Notes: generated from the sequence alone by a model not told the origin. A stretch of DNA of 64,000 nt from Stappia albiluteola (GCF_014050225.1 NZ_JACFXV010000062.1:1-64000), one strand, 5' to 3'. Positions 16,859 to 28,153 are shown, counted from the stretch's first letter. Made by a program: numbers and translations.

Positions 16859-18655
16859 TCAGTCGTCGGACCCACCTTCGCCGCCTGCGTCCCGTGTTCG
16901 CGGTGTTACCTGATGCAGCCGGTCGGCGCCTGCAAAGAGCCCTTCCTTGAGTTGAAGCTCGAGCCGTTCCTTGTCCCGCCGCCGGACATCCGTTTCGATC
17001 TCGATGATCCTCTCGCCTTCTATGCCGAGTGCGTCGAGGGCGGCGCGGCCGAACGCAATGCCGGACTCGAAGGTTTCGCGGATCTGGAAATCCACGCCGC
17101 GTTTCGTCAGGTCTAGGGCGTGGGCCCGGTCCGTCGCGCGGCAATAGAGCTTTGCAGTGGGAAAATGGGCGCGGATGACGTCGATGGCCCGGGCCATCAC
17201 CTGTTCGTTTTCGATGCAAAGGGCGATGAGGACCGCGTCGCCGGCTCCCGCGTGGGTCAGAATGTCGGCCCTTGTCGCGTCGCCATAATAAACCTTGTAG
17301 CCAAGCTTGCGCGCATAGCGGATCCGGTCCGGATGCAGGTCGATCGCCGTGATCGCCACGGCGTCGGACGTCAGCATTTGCGCCACCACCATGCCGAAAC
17401 GGCCGAAGCCGACGACCAGCACCGTCGGTTTGGCGGCGCTGAATTCCTCGATGACGGTGGTATCCGCGCCGCGTCGCTGCATGCGGGTGGCGACAAGGTC
17501 GTGTGCCGTACACGCTAGCGGCGTGCACAGCATGGTGAGGATGACGATCGCAATCAGCAGGGTAGTCTCGGGCCGGTCGAATATTCCGGCGACCGTAGCC
17601 GAGGTGAACAGGACGAAGGCGAATTCGCCGCCTTGCGGCAGCGTGACGGCGATCTTCAGTGCATCGGAATTCGAAGACCCGAACAGGCGCGAGATCAGCC
17701 AGAGCAGCACGCCCTTCACCCCCATTACCAGGAGGACGCCGGCCGCGACGAGCCAGATGTTGTTCAGGAGCAGGCCGATATCCAGCACCATGCCGATGGA
17801 GATGAAAAAGAGGCCCATGAAGAGGGAGCGGAAGGGCTCGATATCCGCTTCCAGCGTTGGGCGGAAGCTCGATTCGGCGAGCATGACGCCGGCCAGGAAC
17901 GCACCAAGCGCCATGGACAGGCCTGCGGCATGCATGACGCCGGCGCTTCCCAATGCGACCAGCAGGGCGGCGGCCAGCATCACCTCCCGGGCGCGCGAGG
18001 CTGCCAGGAAGGAAAAGATCGGGGTGAGCAGGTATCGACCGGCGAAGATCACGCCGGCCACCGCTGCCGCCGTGATCCCGATCTCGTTGAATATTCCCGA
18101 CACTGAGGTTGGTGTCTGCGATGGCGCCAACATGGGGACGAGCGCCAGAAGCGGTACGATGGCCATGTCCTGCAGCAGCAGGATGCCGAAGGCGCGCTGG
18201 CCGTAATTGGTGGAAAGCTGGCCGCGCTCCTGCAGGATCTGCAAGGCGAAGGCTGTCGATGAAAGGGCCAGCCCGAAGCCGCCGATCACCGCTTTTTCGG
18301 CAGTGCCGCCGGCCAGCAGCAGGCACGCGGTGAGGGCAGCGCCGCAAGCCAGTACCTGCGTGGTGCCAAGGCCGAATATGTCGCCCTTCATGCGCCAGAG
18401 CCGCGCGGGCTCCAGTTCCAGGCCAATGACGAAGAGAAGGAGAACGACACCGATCTCGGCAACGGAAAGGATTTCGCCCGGGTCGGGGATCACGTCGAAG
18501 CCGAAAGGGCCGATCGCGATGCCGGCGGCCAGGAACCCCACCACCGAGCCGAGCCCCAGCCGCTTGAAAAGCGGTACGGCGATGACCGCAGCCGAAAGGA
18601 AGACGATAGCCTCGGTAAAAATCGGCGGGGCGGCTTCGGCGGCCATGAATCGCAT
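16859..18655 (-). CDS. monovalent cation:proton antiporter-2 (CPA2) family, Kef-type
   Basis: 598-residue CPA2 antiporter. The N-terminal two thirds hold about twelve membrane helices (SVVGFLAAGIAIGPFGFDVI near residue 37; FGILLLQDMAIVPLLALVP near 157), followed by a cytoplasmic RCK/TrkA-N domain with the nucleotide motif VLVVGFGRFGMVVAQML near residue 415. KefB/KefC-like proteins export K+ in exchange for H+, gated by glutathione adducts or nucleotides. No separate KefF/KefG partner is encoded nearby. The C terminus is short and basic-acidic without a clear TrkA-C domain. The start at 18655 lacks a strong ribosome site; ATG 18646 is an alternative. Confidence 0.9.
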   Translation of the reverse strand: MRFMAAEAAPPIFTEAIVFLSAAVIAVPLFKRLGLGSVVGFLAAGIAIGPFGFDVIPDPGEILSVAEIGVVLLLFVIGLELEPARLWRMKGDIFGLGTTQVLACGAALTACLLLAGGTAEKAVIGGFGLALSSTAFALQILQERGQLSTNYGQRAFGILLLQDMAIVPLLALVPMLAPSQTPTSVSGIFNEIGITAAAVAGVIFAGRYLLTPIFSFLAASRAREVMLAAALLVALGSAGVMHAAGLSMALGAFLAGVMLAESSFRPTLEADIEPFRSLFMGLFFISIGMVLDIGLLLNNIWLVAAGVLLVMGVKGVLLWLISRLFGSSNSDALKIAVTLPQGGEFAFVLFTSATVAGIFDRPETTLLIAIVILTMLCTPLACTAHDLVATRMQRRGADTTVIEEFSAAKPTVLVVGFGRFGMVVAQMLTSDAVAITAIDLHPDRIRYARKLGYKVYYGDATRADILTHAGAGDAVLIALCIENEQVMARAIDVIRAHFPTAKLYCRATDRAHALDLTKRGVDFQIRETFESGIAFGRAALDALGIEGERIIEIETDVRRRDKERLELQLKEGLFAGADRLHQVTPRTRDAGGEGGSDD

Positions 18656-18717
18656 CCGGTGGCGTTGTTGCGGCGATCCAGCCTAGTCGCTGTTCGGTCC
18701 AGGTCAAACCGGCTTCG

Positions 18718-19434
18718 TCAAATGCCGATAATCCGTCGCATCGCCTTGAAATGGGCAATCGCCTGCACTTCGAAGACCTGCATGAACTGGCGGGCGGTCT
18801 CGCGGGCGACCTGGTCCGGGATGATCCTGAGTGGCTTGCCGGTCGAAAGCGCGAGCACGTGCTGGCGACAGGCGCGTTCCAGGTAGTAGAGGTCGTCGAA
18901 GGCATGGGCGACGCTGGGGCCGCCCACGACGACGCCGTGGTTCGCGAGGAAGATCACGTCGGCCGAGGGATCGTCCTTGGCGCGCTGGGCAATCCGCCGG
19001 CCCTCTTCCTCGTCGAGCGCAATGCCGCCGAACTCGTCGTCATAGGCAAGGCGGCCATAGAAACGGCAGGCGGTCTGGTGCGCCATTTCCAGGCGTCCGT
19101 TCTCCAGCATGGTGAGCGAGGTCGCGTAGGGCATGTGGGTATGCAGCACGCAGACATGGCGCGGGTTGGCGCGGTGGCTGGCGATGTGGATGTTGCGCGC
19201 GGTCGCCTCCACTTCGCCGTCGCCCTCCAGGATCTGGCCGTCGCCGTCGATCATGACCAGGTCGTCCGGGCGCATCTCGGACCAGTGAATGCCGTATGGA
19301 TTGATGAGATAGCGCTCGCCGTCGCCGGGCAGGACGACGGAAAAATGATTGCAGATGCCTTCGTTCAGGTCGAAATGTGCGGCAAGGCGCAGGACGGCGG
19401 CAAGCTCGCGGCGATACTCGGCCACAATCGACAT
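18718..19434 (-). CDS. class II aldolase/adducin family protein
   Basis: 238-residue member of the class II aldolase/adducin fold, cytosolic, zinc dependent. The CVLHTHMPYATSL stretch (residues near 95) holds two zinc His ligands and FLANHGVVVGG (near 161) a third. NHFSVVLPGDGERYLINPYG near residue 29 is the substrate phosphate loop in relatives. Substrate unknown; aldolase, epimerase or non-enzymatic roles occur in this family. It is a single minus-strand gene between the antiporter and the HAD protein. Confidence 0.88.
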   Translation of the reverse strand: MSIVAEYRRELAAVLRLAAHFDLNEGICNHFSVVLPGDGERYLINPYGIHWSEMRPDDLVMIDGDGQILEGDGEVEATARNIHIASHRANPRHVCVLHTHMPYATSLTMLENGRLEMAHQTACRFYGRLAYDDEFGGIALDEEEGRRIAQRAKDDPSADVIFLANHGVVVGGPSVAHAFDDLYYLERACRQHVLALSTGKPLRIIPDQVARETARQFMQVFEVQAIAHFKAMRRIIGI

Positions 19435-19522
19435 TGGAAGGCACCTCTTTTTGTAATACGAATAGCCTTTGTTTATCCAATCCCTTTATCGAGGGAAAGA
19501 GGCTCCGTATCGAGTCGGCGAG

Positions 19523-20134
19523 CTAAAGAATCCCGCAGGAGTGCAGGGCCGACTTGAGGGAGCCGGCGTCCGTGTAGAGATGCGCCTGCAGACCGGCGGC
19601 TTCCGCCCCGCGCACATTGGTTTGGCTATCGTCGATGAAGAGCGTTTCCGAAGGCTTGTGCCCGTAGCGTTCGCAAATCCTGAGATAGCAGGCAACATCC
19701 GGCTTGCGGGCGCCGAACTCGGCCGAAACATGTGCCGACTCGCCGAAGATCTCGATCGCCTCCGGCGCACAGAAGGGGAGTGCCTCCTTCAGCATCATGC
19801 CGTTGTTGGTCAGCAGTGCGGTGTCGACCTCTTCCGATACCGCGCTGGCGACCGCAAGCGTTTGCGGGCGCGGGCGCATCATTGCCTTTTGCACGGAAAT
19901 CCAGGTCTGCCGGTCGATCCTGTGGTTGAGGCGTCGGGAAAGGGCGGCGAGATAGGCGTCGCCCGTTGGCGGATCGCCCGCTTCCGCGCGTTCCTCGAAC
20001 TCGGATCCGTAGATCAGGCGGTCGATGTCCTCCCCGGAAAGGCCTGTCAGCCTTTCCAGCGCGCCAAGGCGGATATCCGTGTCCCAGTCGTAGAGGACAC
20101 CGGCCATGTCGAAGATGACGAAGGAGATCGTCAT
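19523..20134 (-). CDS. HAD family hydrolase (subfamily IA)
   Basis: 203-residue haloacid-dehalogenase-fold protein. The nucleophile motif is FVIFDMAGVLYD: D9 is present, but the usual second Asp (+2) is Ala (A11), as in some sugar phosphatase-like or phosphonatase-like relatives. Later motifs are ALLTNNG (motif II, near 107), FGARKPD (motif III Lys) and FIDDSQTNV (motif IV Asp pair). A YihX-like phosphatase is the nearest general guess. Substrate unknown. It sits between the aldolase-family gene and tldD on the same strand, but a 24-base gap and no overlap give no firm coupling. Confidence 0.85.
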   Translation of the reverse strand: MTISFVIFDMAGVLYDWDTDIRLGALERLTGLSGEDIDRLIYGSEFEERAEAGDPPTGDAYLAALSRRLNHRIDRQTWISVQKAMMRPRPQTLAVASAVSEEVDTALLTNNGMMLKEALPFCAPEAIEIFGESAHVSAEFGARKPDVACYLRICERYGHKPSETLFIDDSQTNVRGAEAAGLQAHLYTDAGSLKSALHSCGIL

Positions 20135-20158
20135 CGTGCTGTTCCTATCCGTTCGCGT

Positions 20159-21583
20159 TCAAAGCGCGGTACCGCCGATGGTCATGCCGTCGATGCGGAG
20201 CGTCGGCTGGCCGACGCCGACCGGCACGCCTTGACCCTGCTTGCCGCAGGTGCCGATACCCGGGTCGAGCTGCATGTCGTTGCCGATCATCGCCACCCGC
20301 GTCAGCGCATCGGGGCCGTTGCCGATCAGCATGGCTCCCTTGATCGGCTGGCCCACCTTGCCGCCTTGCACACGGTAGGCCTCGGTGCAGGAAAACACGA
20401 ACTTGCCGGAGGTGATGTCGACCTGGCCGCCGCCGAAGGAAACGGCATAGATGCCATCCTCGACGCTTGCCAGGATTTCGGCCGGGTCGCGGTCACCGGC
20501 CATCATGACCGTGTTGGTCATGCGCGGCATCGGGATATGGGCGAAGGACTGGCGGCGGCCATTGCCCGTCGGCTTCACGCCCATCAGTCGTGCATTCTGC
20601 CGGTCCTGCATGTAGCCGACCAGAATGCCGTCTTCGATCAGTACCGTGCGGTTCGTCGGCGTGCCTTCGTCGTCGACCGTCAGCGAGCCGCGCCGGTCGG
20701 GGATCGTGCCGTCGTCGACGATGGTCACGCCCTTGGAGGCGACCCGCTCTCCCATGAGGCCGGCAAAGGCGGACGTCTTCTTGCGGTTGAAGTCGCCCTC
20801 GAGGCCATGACCGACGGCTTCGTGCAACAGGATGCCCGGCCAGCCGGGGCCAAGCACCACGTCGAAGCTGCCGGCGGGAGCCGGAACCGCGGAGAGGTTG
20901 ACGACAGCCTGGCGCAGGGCCTCGTCGACCGCCGCCTGCCAGCGGGCCTCGGCGACGAATTCACCGAAACCGGCGCGGCCGCCGAAACCGTAGGAGCCCG
21001 ATTCCTGCCGGTCGCCTTCGCCGACGACGATGGAAACGTTGAAACGCACCAGCGGGCGAATATCGCGCACGCGGTGCCCGTCGGCGCGCAGGATGTCGAC
21101 CACCTGCCATGTGCCGGCAATCGACACGCTGACCTGCCGCACGCGCGGATCGCGAGCGCGCGCGAAGGCGTCGACCTCCTGCAGCAGGCGCACCTTCTCT
21201 TCGAATGATGGTTGGCCAAGCGGATTTTCATCCACGTAAAGATGGCGGTTCGTGCGCTGGGGCGCTGCGGCATAGGTGCCCGAGCGCCCGCTCGCAACTG
21301 CCGACACCGCATCCGCCGCACGCTTCAGGGCGGCTTTCGAGATTTCGCCGGAATGGGCGTATCCAGCCGCCTCGCCGGCAACCGCACGCAGGCCGAAGCC
21401 CTGGGTCGTATCGAAGTTCGCGCCCTTCAGGCGGCCATTGTCGAAGACGAGGCTTTCGGACTGGCGGTATTCCAGGAAAAGCTCGCCGTCATCAGCGCCC
21501 GCAAGCGCACCTGCCGTGATAGCCCGTGCCGTTTCCTCGTCCAGGTCGGACAGGGCCAGAAGGTCGATGGTGCTGTCGGTCAT
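20159..21583 (-). CDS. tldD: metalloprotease TldD
   Basis: 474-residue TldD, the zinc-bearing half of the TldD/TldE protease. The HExxxH motif lies at HEAVGHGLEGDF (H254, E255, H259) and the third ligand Cys is probably C446 in GTCGKQGQGVPVG. Family length is right for a start at ATG 21583 (MTDSTIDLLALSDLD), and the 76 residues that could be added upstream have no homology character. Cytosolic. The partner pmbA/tldE lies 9 kb away on the opposite strand. Confidence 0.95.
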   Translation of the reverse strand: MTDSTIDLLALSDLDEETARAITAGALAGADDGELFLEYRQSESLVFDNGRLKGANFDTTQGFGLRAVAGEAAGYAHSGEISKAALKRAADAVSAVASGRSGTYAAAPQRTNRHLYVDENPLGQPSFEEKVRLLQEVDAFARARDPRVRQVSVSIAGTWQVVDILRADGHRVRDIRPLVRFNVSIVVGEGDRQESGSYGFGGRAGFGEFVAEARWQAAVDEALRQAVVNLSAVPAPAGSFDVVLGPGWPGILLHEAVGHGLEGDFNRKKTSAFAGLMGERVASKGVTIVDDGTIPDRRGSLTVDDEGTPTNRTVLIEDGILVGYMQDRQNARLMGVKPTGNGRRQSFAHIPMPRMTNTVMMAGDRDPAEILASVEDGIYAVSFGGGQVDITSGKFVFSCTEAYRVQGGKVGQPIKGAMLIGNGPDALTRVAMIGNDMQLDPGIGTCGKQGQGVPVGVGQPTLRIDGMTIGGTAL

Positions 21584-21692
21584 TGTGGGCTCGGTATCCT
21601 GAACGAATTTGAATTGGGCCGGCCGTCTTGCCCGGCCACCCGATAAGATAGGGTTGCGATCCAGCAATTGCAGGCCGGCATTCGCCGTGGCG

Positions 21693-22277
21693 TCAGGGCA
21701 GTGCCGCGAAACCTTCCTTGAAACCCTTGAGCGAGATCGGAATGCCGATACCTTCCTCGGGCGTCTGGAAGATGACGAAGGTGGCGGTCTCGCCCGTCTC
21801 GAACTTGGCAATCAGGTCGTCCTGGAGCACGGCTTCCGAAATGCAGCCGGTCGGCAGGCAACGCACGAATGTCGCATTTCCTATGTCGTCGCCGTCTACC
21901 CTGAGACCAAGGCCGGTCGGGATCAGCACTCCAAGCGGGGCTAGTACGCGCAACAGACGTGTCTTCTTGTCCGCCGTTTTCAGGACGATGACCGAAAGGC
22001 CGACGTTTTCGCGATCCTCGGCGGTGACATTCTGGATGAGCGCGCATTGCTCCTCCTTGGCACCGGGGGGCGTATCGCAACGCATCTGCCAGTCGCCATG
22101 GACGGTGCGGACTTCGCCTTGCGCCTTTGCGACTGGAGCGCCGCCCGACGCGGCCAGGGCCAGGGCGACGAGGGCCGTTGCCGCATGCCTGGCAAGGCAC
22201 GCTCTCAGATCGCGAGCATCCCGCCTGGCCGTTGAATAGATTTTCCAGGGCACGGTCTTTTCTCCGTCCTCGACCAT
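21693..22277 (-). CDS. invasion associated locus B (IalB) family protein
   Basis: 194-residue secreted protein. A hydrophobic stretch AATALVALALAASGGAPVAKA (residues 32-52) after a long basic N-terminus looks like a Sec signal with a late cleavage site. The mature domain EVRTVHGDWQMRCDTPPGAKEEQCALIQNV and C-terminal cysteines (RCLPTGC) are typical of the IalB family, named after the Bartonella invasion factor; in free-living Hyphomicrobiales the role is unclear. ATG 22277 has a weak GAGAGA site; translation from an upstream ATG at 22430 would put a long leader before the signal. Confidence 0.85.
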   Translation of the reverse strand: MVEDGEKTVPWKIYSTARRDARDLRACLARHAATALVALALAASGGAPVAKAQGEVRTVHGDWQMRCDTPPGAKEEQCALIQNVTAEDRENVGLSVIVLKTADKKTRLLRVLAPLGVLIPTGLGLRVDGDDIGNATFVRCLPTGCISEAVLQDDLIAKFETGETATFVIFQTPEEGIGIPISLKGFKEGFAALP

Positions 22278-22793
22278 TTTCGGTCTCTCGTGCGGTCTGC
22301 GATTGTCGCCCTTGCCGAACGGGGCCGATCCGGGCGATTCGCAAAAAAGGGTTACAGCCCCATGGTTTTCCGATGCGCGCGCGTTCTTTTCAAGGCGAAA
22401 GCGGGATTCGGTCCTCGAAAGCCCCAACACTGACGGCGGACGGTCTGGAAATGCGGCCCGGGCATCCCTTCTGTCGGCGATACGCCGCGGCGCGGCGATA
22501 TTCTGGGTAGCGCTGCCAGAACCTTATTGCGGTCGAGGCCGGCTTGTGGTTTCACATGCGCGACTATGATCTCGATCAAGCGGGGCTGCGGCGTTTCGCC
22601 GCTGGTCGCTGCTTTCGATCATGCAGTATGTGGCTGTTTGCGTATTATACTGCGTCGAATTTATGGTCATTCCGGCATGAGGTCTACCGCGCGCCATCAA
22701 GAAGGCGCGCTGGCCGCCAGGCTGGACGACCACGTTTTGGTGAAGGACCCGGCCGCAAAACGGGGGCTGAGGGTCAGGGAAGGGAGCGTAGAC
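22278..22793. other. intergenic region upstream of the cox operon
   Basis: 516 bases between the divergent IalB-family and coxB genes. I see no convincing coding sequence. A 7-bp perfect inverted repeat GCAGTAT (22623-22629) / ATACTGC (22647-22653), spaced by 17 bases, contains a TATACT-like hexamer and is the best regulatory candidate. The region should hold promoters for both genes. Confidence 0.4.
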
Positions 22794-23702
22794 GTGACGA
22801 ATACGGTCAAGCGTCTTACAGCGGGAATTGCCGGCGTCGCCGGATTTGCGGGCCAGGCAGCCGCGTCGCAGCCTGTGCCGTGGCAGACTGGCCTTCAGCC
22901 GTCCGTCACGAGCGTTATGGATGACATTCACTGGTTCAACGGCTTCACGTTGGCCATCATCACGGTCATCACGCTTTTCGTTTTGGCGCTTCTGATTGTC
23001 TGCATCACGCGCTTCAGCGCCAAGGCCAATCCGCAGCCGTCCCGCACCTCCCACAATACACTCATAGAGGTGCTGTGGACCGTGGTGCCGATCCTGATTC
23101 TGGTCGTGATCGCGGTGCCGTCCTTCCGCCTGCTGTTCAAGCAGCTTGAAATCCCGTCCTATGACATGACGGTCAAGGCGACCGGCTATCAGTGGTACTG
23201 GGGCTACGAGTACACTGACGAGAACATGGATGGCCTCTCCTTCGAGGCCTACATGCTGCAGGATGACGGGCGCGAGGAGCGCGCTTCCCAGCAGGGCGTT
23301 TCCGTTGATCAGTTTCCGCGCCTCCTTGCCGCCGACAACGAGCTCGTTGTGCCGGTGGGCAAGACGGTCCGCGTGCAGGTCACGGCCAACGACGTCATCC
23401 ATGCCTTCGCCATGCCGGCCTTCGGCGTGAAAGTGGACGCCGTTCCGGGGCGCCTGAACGAGACCTGGTTCCGCGCCGACCAGACCGGCGTGTATTACGG
23501 CCAGTGTTCCGAGCTCTGCGGCAAGGATCATGCCTTCATGCCGATCGCCGTTCGCGTTGTGACCGAGGAGCAGTTTTCGGCCTGGGCCGAGGCCGCGAAA
23601 TCCGACCTGGAGCAGGCGAACAAGGATCTTTGGGCTGCGATCGCGGCGGAAAAGAAGACGGCCCAAAAGGCTGTCACGCCGATTGCCGTGGCCAACCGCT
23701 GA
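22794..23702 (+). CDS. coxB: cytochrome c oxidase subunit II
   Basis: 302-residue periplasm-facing CuA subunit of cytochrome c oxidase. A signal-like N-terminus to about residue 25, then two helices (LAIITVITLFVLALLIVCIT at 53-72 and VVPILILVVIAVPSFRLL near 97-114). The cupredoxin domain has the aromatic GYQWYWGYEY electron-entry patch (131-140) and all CuA ligands: H203, C238, E240, C242, H246 and M249 (CSELCGKDHAFM). The start is GTG 22794 behind AGGGAAGGGAG; an ATG at 22527 would add 89 residues with no homology. First gene of the operon. Confidence 0.95.
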   Translation: MTNTVKRLTAGIAGVAGFAGQAAASQPVPWQTGLQPSVTSVMDDIHWFNGFTLAIITVITLFVLALLIVCITRFSAKANPQPSRTSHNTLIEVLWTVVPILILVVIAVPSFRLLFKQLEIPSYDMTVKATGYQWYWGYEYTDENMDGLSFEAYMLQDDGREERASQQGVSVDQFPRLLAADNELVVPVGKTVRVQVTANDVIHAFAMPAFGVKVDAVPGRLNETWFRADQTGVYYGQCSELCGKDHAFMPIAVRVVTEEQFSAWAEAAKSDLEQANKDLWAAIAAEKKTAQKAVTPIAVANR

Positions 23703-25376
<1,674 letters not shown>

Positions 25377-25382
25377 CAGGCA

Positions 25383-25411
25383 GGCGGCGCGCGGGATTGC
25401 CGTGCGCCGCC
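25383..25411 (+). repeat. strong stem-loop between coxA and ctaB
   Basis: GGCGGCGCGCGG (25383-25394) pairs with CCGTGCGCCGCC (25400-25411), 12 bp with one G-U pair and a 5-nt loop, seven bases after the coxA stop. No T-tract follows. It resembles the hairpins after coxB and coxC. Confidence 0.6.
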
Positions 25412-25484
25412 CGCAGATCTCGGGAATATCGCGCCATCGGTCGCACGACATGGACGGCGCGTGGAATTCAAGGGAAGTCGAAGG

Positions 25485-26429
25485 ATGTCATTGGCGGAAG
25501 TCCGGGAAGAGATGGTCGACGAAGCCTGGGCCGGCGGGCAGGGCGGCGTTGGCGACTATCTCGCTCTGCTGAAGCCGCGCGTCATGTCGCTCGTCATCTT
25601 CACCGCATTGGTGGGAATTGCGATCGCACCAGGCGGCATTCATCCGGTTCTCGGCTTCACGGCACTGCTATGCATCGCAATCGGCGCCGGAGCGTCGGGT
25701 GCGCTGAATATGTGGTACGACGCGGATATCGACCGGGTGATGTCCCGCACCCGTAACCGGCCGATCCCGGCCGGCAAGGTGACGCGGAGCGAGGCGCTGG
25801 CCTTCGGCATGACGCTCGCGGTGCTCTCGGTCCTCGTGCTCGGCCTGCTGGTGAACTGGCTTTCGGCCGGACTGCTCGCCTTCACGATTTTCTTCTATGT
25901 CGTCATCTACACGATGTGGCTGAAGCGCTCGACGCCGCAAAACATCGTCATCGGCGGTGCCGCGGGAGCATTCCCGCCAATGGTTGGCTGGGCAGCGGTA
26001 ACCGGCAGCGTGAGTCTTGAGAGCATTGTCCTGTTCCTCATCATCTTCATGTGGACGCCGCCGCATTTCTGGGCGCTGGCGCTGTTCAAGTCGAGCGACT
26101 ACGAAGCGGCCGGCGTGCCCATGATGCCGGTGGTGGCGGGAGATGCCTCTACCCGGAACCAGATCCTGCTCTACTCGCTGATTCTGGCGCCTGTCGGTGT
26201 GCTCCCCTATGCGCTCGGCTTCGGCGGCCTGGTCTACGGCGTCACGTCTGGCGTGCTCGGCGCGGCGTTCCTGTTGCTCGCCTACCGGGTCTGGCGGAAC
26301 CGGGAGGGGGATGAGGCGCGCCGTTCGGCGATCCGTCTGTTCTCTTTCTCGATCCTCTATCTCTTCCTGCTCTTTGCCGTCCTGCTGGGTGAGCACCTGG
26401 CGGTCTCGCTGCTAACCGGTGTCGCATGA
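25485..26429 (+). CDS. ctaB: protoheme IX farnesyltransferase (heme O synthase)
   Basis: 314-residue UbiA-type prenyltransferase, polytopic, converting heme b to heme o, the step before heme a. The hallmark Asp-rich motifs are [21 protein letters not shown] and a second loop, [15 protein letters not shown] 25485 is preceded by AGGGAAG; a GTG at 25461 is less likely. Ends with an ATGA overlap into the small coxF-like gene. Confidence 0.95.
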   Translation: MSLAEVREEMVDEAWAGGQGGVGDYLALLKPRVMSLVIFTALVGIAIAPGGIHPVLGFTALLCIAIGAGASGALNMWYDADIDRVMSRTRNRPIPAGKVTRSEALAFGMTLAVLSVLVLGLLVNWLSAGLLAFTIFFYVVIYTMWLKRSTPQNIVIGGAAGAFPPMVGWAAVTGSVSLESIVLFLIIFMWTPPHFWALALFKSSDYEAAGVPMMPVVAGDASTRNQILLYSLILAPVGVLPYALGFGGLVYGVTSGVLGAAFLLLAYRVWRNREGDEARRSAIRLFSFSILYLFLLFAVLLGEHLAVSLLTGVA

Positions 26430-26584
26430 TGGCTGAGGAAGGTATCCGGCTGACGGCGGAGCAGAAGAAGCGGCGGCGGGCGCGGAACATTGCCATCGCC
26501 GCGGCAATCGGAGCGCTCGTGGTGCTGTTTTACGTCGTCACGATCGTGAAGCTCGGGCCGGGCGTGTTGAACCGGCCGATCTGA
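26426..26584 (+). CDS. CoxF-like small membrane protein
   Basis: 52-residue protein encoded from ATG 26426, overlapping the ctaB stop. The N-terminal half is polar and basic ([11 protein letters not shown]) and the C-terminal half has one hydrophobic helix ([20 protein letters not shown]). A short protein occupies this exact place between ctaB and ctaG in many alphaproteobacterial cox operons (CoxF); a role in oxidase assembly is assumed by context only. Confidence 0.75.
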   Translation: MMAEEGIRLTAEQKKRRRARNIAIAAAIGALVVLFYVVTIVKLGPGVLNRPI

Positions 26585-26610
26585 GGAAAGAGTGTGAAAG
26601 TAGTGGCAGC

Positions 26611-27228
26611 ATGAGCGAAGCCCCGGAAAAGACGCGTGAAGAGACAGCGCTGAACCGCAGCAATCGCAAGATCGCGCTCGCGGTAGGAGGCGTCTTTTTC
26701 GCGATGGTCGGCGTCGCCTATGCGTCCGTTCCACTCTATGAGCTTTTTTGCCGGGTCACCGGCTACGGCGGGACGACGCAGCGCTCCGACGCCGGGGCCG
26801 ACACGATCATCGATCGCGAGATCACAATTCGCTTCGACGCGAACGTGAATTCGCGGCTCGGTTGGGAATTCAGGCCGCTGCAGCGGACGATAACGCTGAA
26901 GATGGGTGAGACGGCGCAGGTCGCCTATTACGCCGCCAATCTCGGCGCCGCCGACAGCATCGGAACGTCCGTCTTCAACGTCACGCCCTTCGAGGCTGGC
27001 GCCTATTTCAACAAGATCGAGTGCTTCTGCTTCACCGAACAGGAACTGGCGAGCGGGGAATCGGTCGAGATGCCGGTGGTGTTCTTTGTCGATCCGGAAA
27101 TGGACAAGGACGAAGACCTGAAGCACGTGAGGGAGATTACGCTCTCCTACACGTTCTTTCCGGCTGCGGATGCGGAAAAGCCGGTGGCGTCAGCGCCGCG
27201 ATCCGGCTTGACCAAGGATAATCTTTGA
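26611..27228 (+). CDS. ctaG: cytochrome c oxidase assembly protein CtaG/Cox11
   Basis: 205-residue copper chaperone that inserts CuB into subunit I. One N-terminal membrane helix (IALAVGGVFFAMVGVAYASV, residues 18-37) anchors a periplasmic domain with the copper motif IECFCFTEQEL near residue 136 and an ELFCRVTGYGG segment after the helix. Spacing from the preceding gene is 26 bases. The family name CtaG here means Cox11, not the unrelated Bacillus CtaG. Confidence 0.95.
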   Translation: MSEAPEKTREETALNRSNRKIALAVGGVFFAMVGVAYASVPLYELFCRVTGYGGTTQRSDAGADTIIDREITIRFDANVNSRLGWEFRPLQRTITLKMGETAQVAYYAANLGAADSIGTSVFNVTPFEAGAYFNKIECFCFTEQELASGESVEMPVVFFVDPEMDKDEDLKHVREITLSYTFFPAADAEKPVASAPRSGLTKDNL

Positions 27229-27276
27229 TTGCGGCGGCATAGCCGACGCTTGGTGTAAAATCGGGGGAAGCCACCC

Positions 27277-28149
27277 ATGGCCCATACCAAGAACCATGAC
27301 TACCATCTTGTCGATCCGAGCCCGTGGCCGTTTATCGGCGCCATTGGTGCGCTGCTTACCGCACTCGGCGCCATCGGCTGGATGAAATCGGCGCAGGGCG
27401 TCTCTTTCGACATTTTCGGCATCGACCTGACGGGTTGGGGGCTCTTCGCCGTCGGCATGCTGATCGTGCTCTACACGATGTTCGGCTGGTGGCGCGATAC
27501 CATCCGCGAATCCATCAAGGGCGACCATACGCCGGTCGTGCAGCTTCATCTGCGCTACGGCATGCTGCTGTTCATCGCGTCGGAAGTGATGTTCTTCGTG
27601 GCGTGGTTCTGGGCTTTCTTCGATGCATCGCTCTTCGCGGGCGAGGCGCAGCAATTCGGCCGTATCGAGGCAACCGGCGGCGTCTGGCCGCCCCACGGCA
27701 TCGAGACCTTCGATCCCTGGCACCTGCCGCTTCTCAACACGCTGATCCTGCTCACCTCCGGCACCACGGTTACCTGGGCGCATCACGCGCTGCTGCACAA
27801 CGACCGGCAGGGTCTGAAGTGGGGCCTCGCTCTGACGGTGATCCTGGGCGTGCTCTTCACCGCGACCCAGGCCTACGAATACGCCCATGCGGCCTTCGAC
27901 TTCTCCGGCAACATCTATGGTGCGACATTCTTCATGGCGACGGGCTTCCACGGCTTCCATGTGATCGTCGGCACGATCTTTCTTGCCGTGTGCCTGATCC
28001 GCGCTGCGATCGGCCAGTTCACGGTAGAGAAGCATTTCGGCTTCGAGGCGGCTGCCTGGTACTGGCACTTCGTTGACGTGGTGTGGCTGTTCCTCTTCGC
28101 CGCCATCTATATCTGGGGTGGCGGGTCGCACTTCCACAACACGTACTGA
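27277..28149 (+). CDS. coxC: cytochrome c oxidase subunit III
   Basis: 290-residue subunit III with seven membrane helices. Canonical stretches are [31 protein letters not shown] (residues 1-31) and [22 protein letters not shown] near the C terminus. It stabilises the subunit I proton uptake path. ATG 27277 follows the CtaG gene by 48 bases. A 7-bp stem-loop follows its stop. Confidence 0.97.
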   Translation: MAHTKNHDYHLVDPSPWPFIGAIGALLTALGAIGWMKSAQGVSFDIFGIDLTGWGLFAVGMLIVLYTMFGWWRDTIRESIKGDHTPVVQLHLRYGMLLFIASEVMFFVAWFWAFFDASLFAGEAQQFGRIEATGGVWPPHGIETFDPWHLPLLNTLILLTSGTTVTWAHHALLHNDRQGLKWGLALTVILGVLFTATQAYEYAHAAFDFSGNIYGATFFMATGFHGFHVIVGTIFLAVCLIRAAIGQFTVEKHFGFEAAAWYWHFVDVVWLFLFAAIYIWGGGSHFHNTY

Positions 28150-28153
28150 GCGG

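Noticed and set aside
22352-22579. 75-codon minus-strand frame in the coxB leader
   Set aside because: No recognisable domain, no ribosome site, not supported by context.
22527-22793. Longer N-terminus for CoxB from ATG 22527
   Set aside because: The extra 89 residues lack homology and precede a normal signal; GTG 22794 has a strong ribosome site.
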